Assembly: GCA_913020705.1 (NCBI GenBank)
Contig: CAJWBY010000235.1
Coordinates: forward strand, 1 to 5,270
From: an uncultured Colwellia sp.
GTDB taxonomy: Bacteria > Pseudomonadota > Gammaproteobacteria > Enterobacterales > Alteromonadaceae
Length of the DNA stretch: 5,270 bases
Direction: 5' to 3'
Both the position numbers and the translations under genes were made by a program. Below the pieces are notes generated by a model. That model searched no databases and was not told the DNA's origin. It saw nothing but the letters and a program-made list of their open reading frames with translations. This document shows positions 4,845 through 5,270 of this stretch, in pieces (the first letter of the stretch is position 1; the number at the start of each line of letters is the position of its first letter).

Positions 4845-5225
4845 CTACGCACGCCGAATTGTAATAAATAGCAGGTAGATAACCACCCCGATAACAAGAC
4901 CAAACACTCCATAAGAGAGATCAAGCCACTCAAAGCGTCGAGAGGATGCTATTTGCTGATGAGCCTCGTCAATAACGAGCCCCACAATCAATACCCCCTG
5001 CACTAACAGCAATCGCCAAGGCAAACTAAGCGACTTCAAATAAATTAATTGCTGCGAAGCAAAACACGCCAAGATACTCAGCAGTAAAGAGAGCTCTAGG
5101 TGCATAAGCTTATCGCCACCTAATAAAGCCTCAAGCTGATAGATCTCGGGTAGAAAAAACTCTAACGACTTAGAAACCGTTAGTAATAACAGCCCTATGC
5201 AATACAATACAAAGAGAACAAACAA
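4845..5225 (-). CDS. VanZ-like family small membrane protein, probable TTG start
   Basis: This 126-residue inner-membrane protein has hydrophobic segments at about 1-17, 43-60, 69-86 and 105-123. Family features are GGDKLMHLELS at 36-46 (VanZ pattern GDKxxH) and IDEAHQQIASSRRFEWLDLSYGVFG at 85-109. The latter fits the VanZ pattern of E..Q....R...W.D...N..G, with Y instead of N. VanZ itself gives low-level teicoplanin resistance in enterococci. Chromosomal relatives in proteobacteria are of unknown function, so resistance should not be inferred. A TAG lies four codons above the TTG at 5225 and no ATG occurs before M41. The start is therefore this TTG or the TTG at residue 7; neither has a good Shine-Dalgarno. 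GC is roughly 44-48% over parts of the gene, higher than its neighbours. Confidence 0.85.
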   Translation of the reverse strand: MFVLFVLYCIGLLLLTVSKSLEFFLPEIYQLEALLGGDKLMHLELSLLLSILACFASQQLIYLKSLSLPWRLLLVQGVLIVGLVIDEAHQQIASSRRFEWLDLSYGVFGLVIGVVIYLLFITIRRA

Positions 5226-5270
5226 TGAAAATGACTACCGACAAAAACCTTAAAAACAGTTAAGAACACA

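Noticed and set aside
5225..5263. 12-codon plus-strand ORF (MKMTTDKNLKNS) at the right edge
   Set aside because: It is very short, has only a vague purine-rich stretch upstream, and overlaps the start of the VanZ-like gene on the other strand.

Overview
The window is AT-rich gammaproteobacterial chromosome. The style of the proteins, the stable-RNA promoter and the low GC suggest a marine Alteromonadales organism of the Colwellia/Thalassotalea kind. That placement is inferred from general resemblance, not from a search. Most of the content looks like ordinary housekeeping or accessory genes, well separated and mostly transcribed singly. No multi-gene defence, mobile or biosynthetic system is visible.

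Layout, left to right. Bases 1-321 (+) are the 3' end of an unrecognised membrane-protein gene cut by the window edge. It converges on an exported zinc-peptidase-like protein (374-1327, -) with HEFSH...E zinc-site residues and M61-like flanking motifs. Next is a small YkgJ-type cysteine-cluster protein (1559-1945, -) that appears to start at TTG, with a perfect 10-bp palindrome over its ribosome binding region. A 401-bp intergenic region separates it from a divergent, probably periplasmic, Bcp/PrxQ-like peroxiredoxin (2347-2883, +). That gene converges on folD (2949-3800, -), and the two share a strong hairpin terminator that works in both directions.

Right of folD, a 365-bp gap leads to a textbook stable-RNA promoter (TTGACG, 17 bp, TAATAT, GC-rich discriminator) driving tRNA-Pro(TGG) at 4166-4242. 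After the tRNA there is one short gene, a 57-codon ORF with a good Shine-Dalgarno (4438-4611, +). It is followed by non-coding DNA with a hairpin, a threefold AATTTAAA(A)C repeat, three A6 tracts at 9-bp spacing and a long-spaced inverted repeat (4714-4809). The window ends with a VanZ-like small membrane protein (4845-5225, -), again apparently starting at TTG and somewhat richer in GC than its neighbours.

The genes do not form a pathway. FolD serves one-carbon metabolism, the peroxiredoxin serves envelope peroxide detoxification, and the tRNA serves translation. The parts most worth a second look are the 57-aa ORF with the structured DNA after it, the exported M61-like peptidase, the variant cysteine spacing in the peroxiredoxin, and the odd start region of the YkgJ-like gene.
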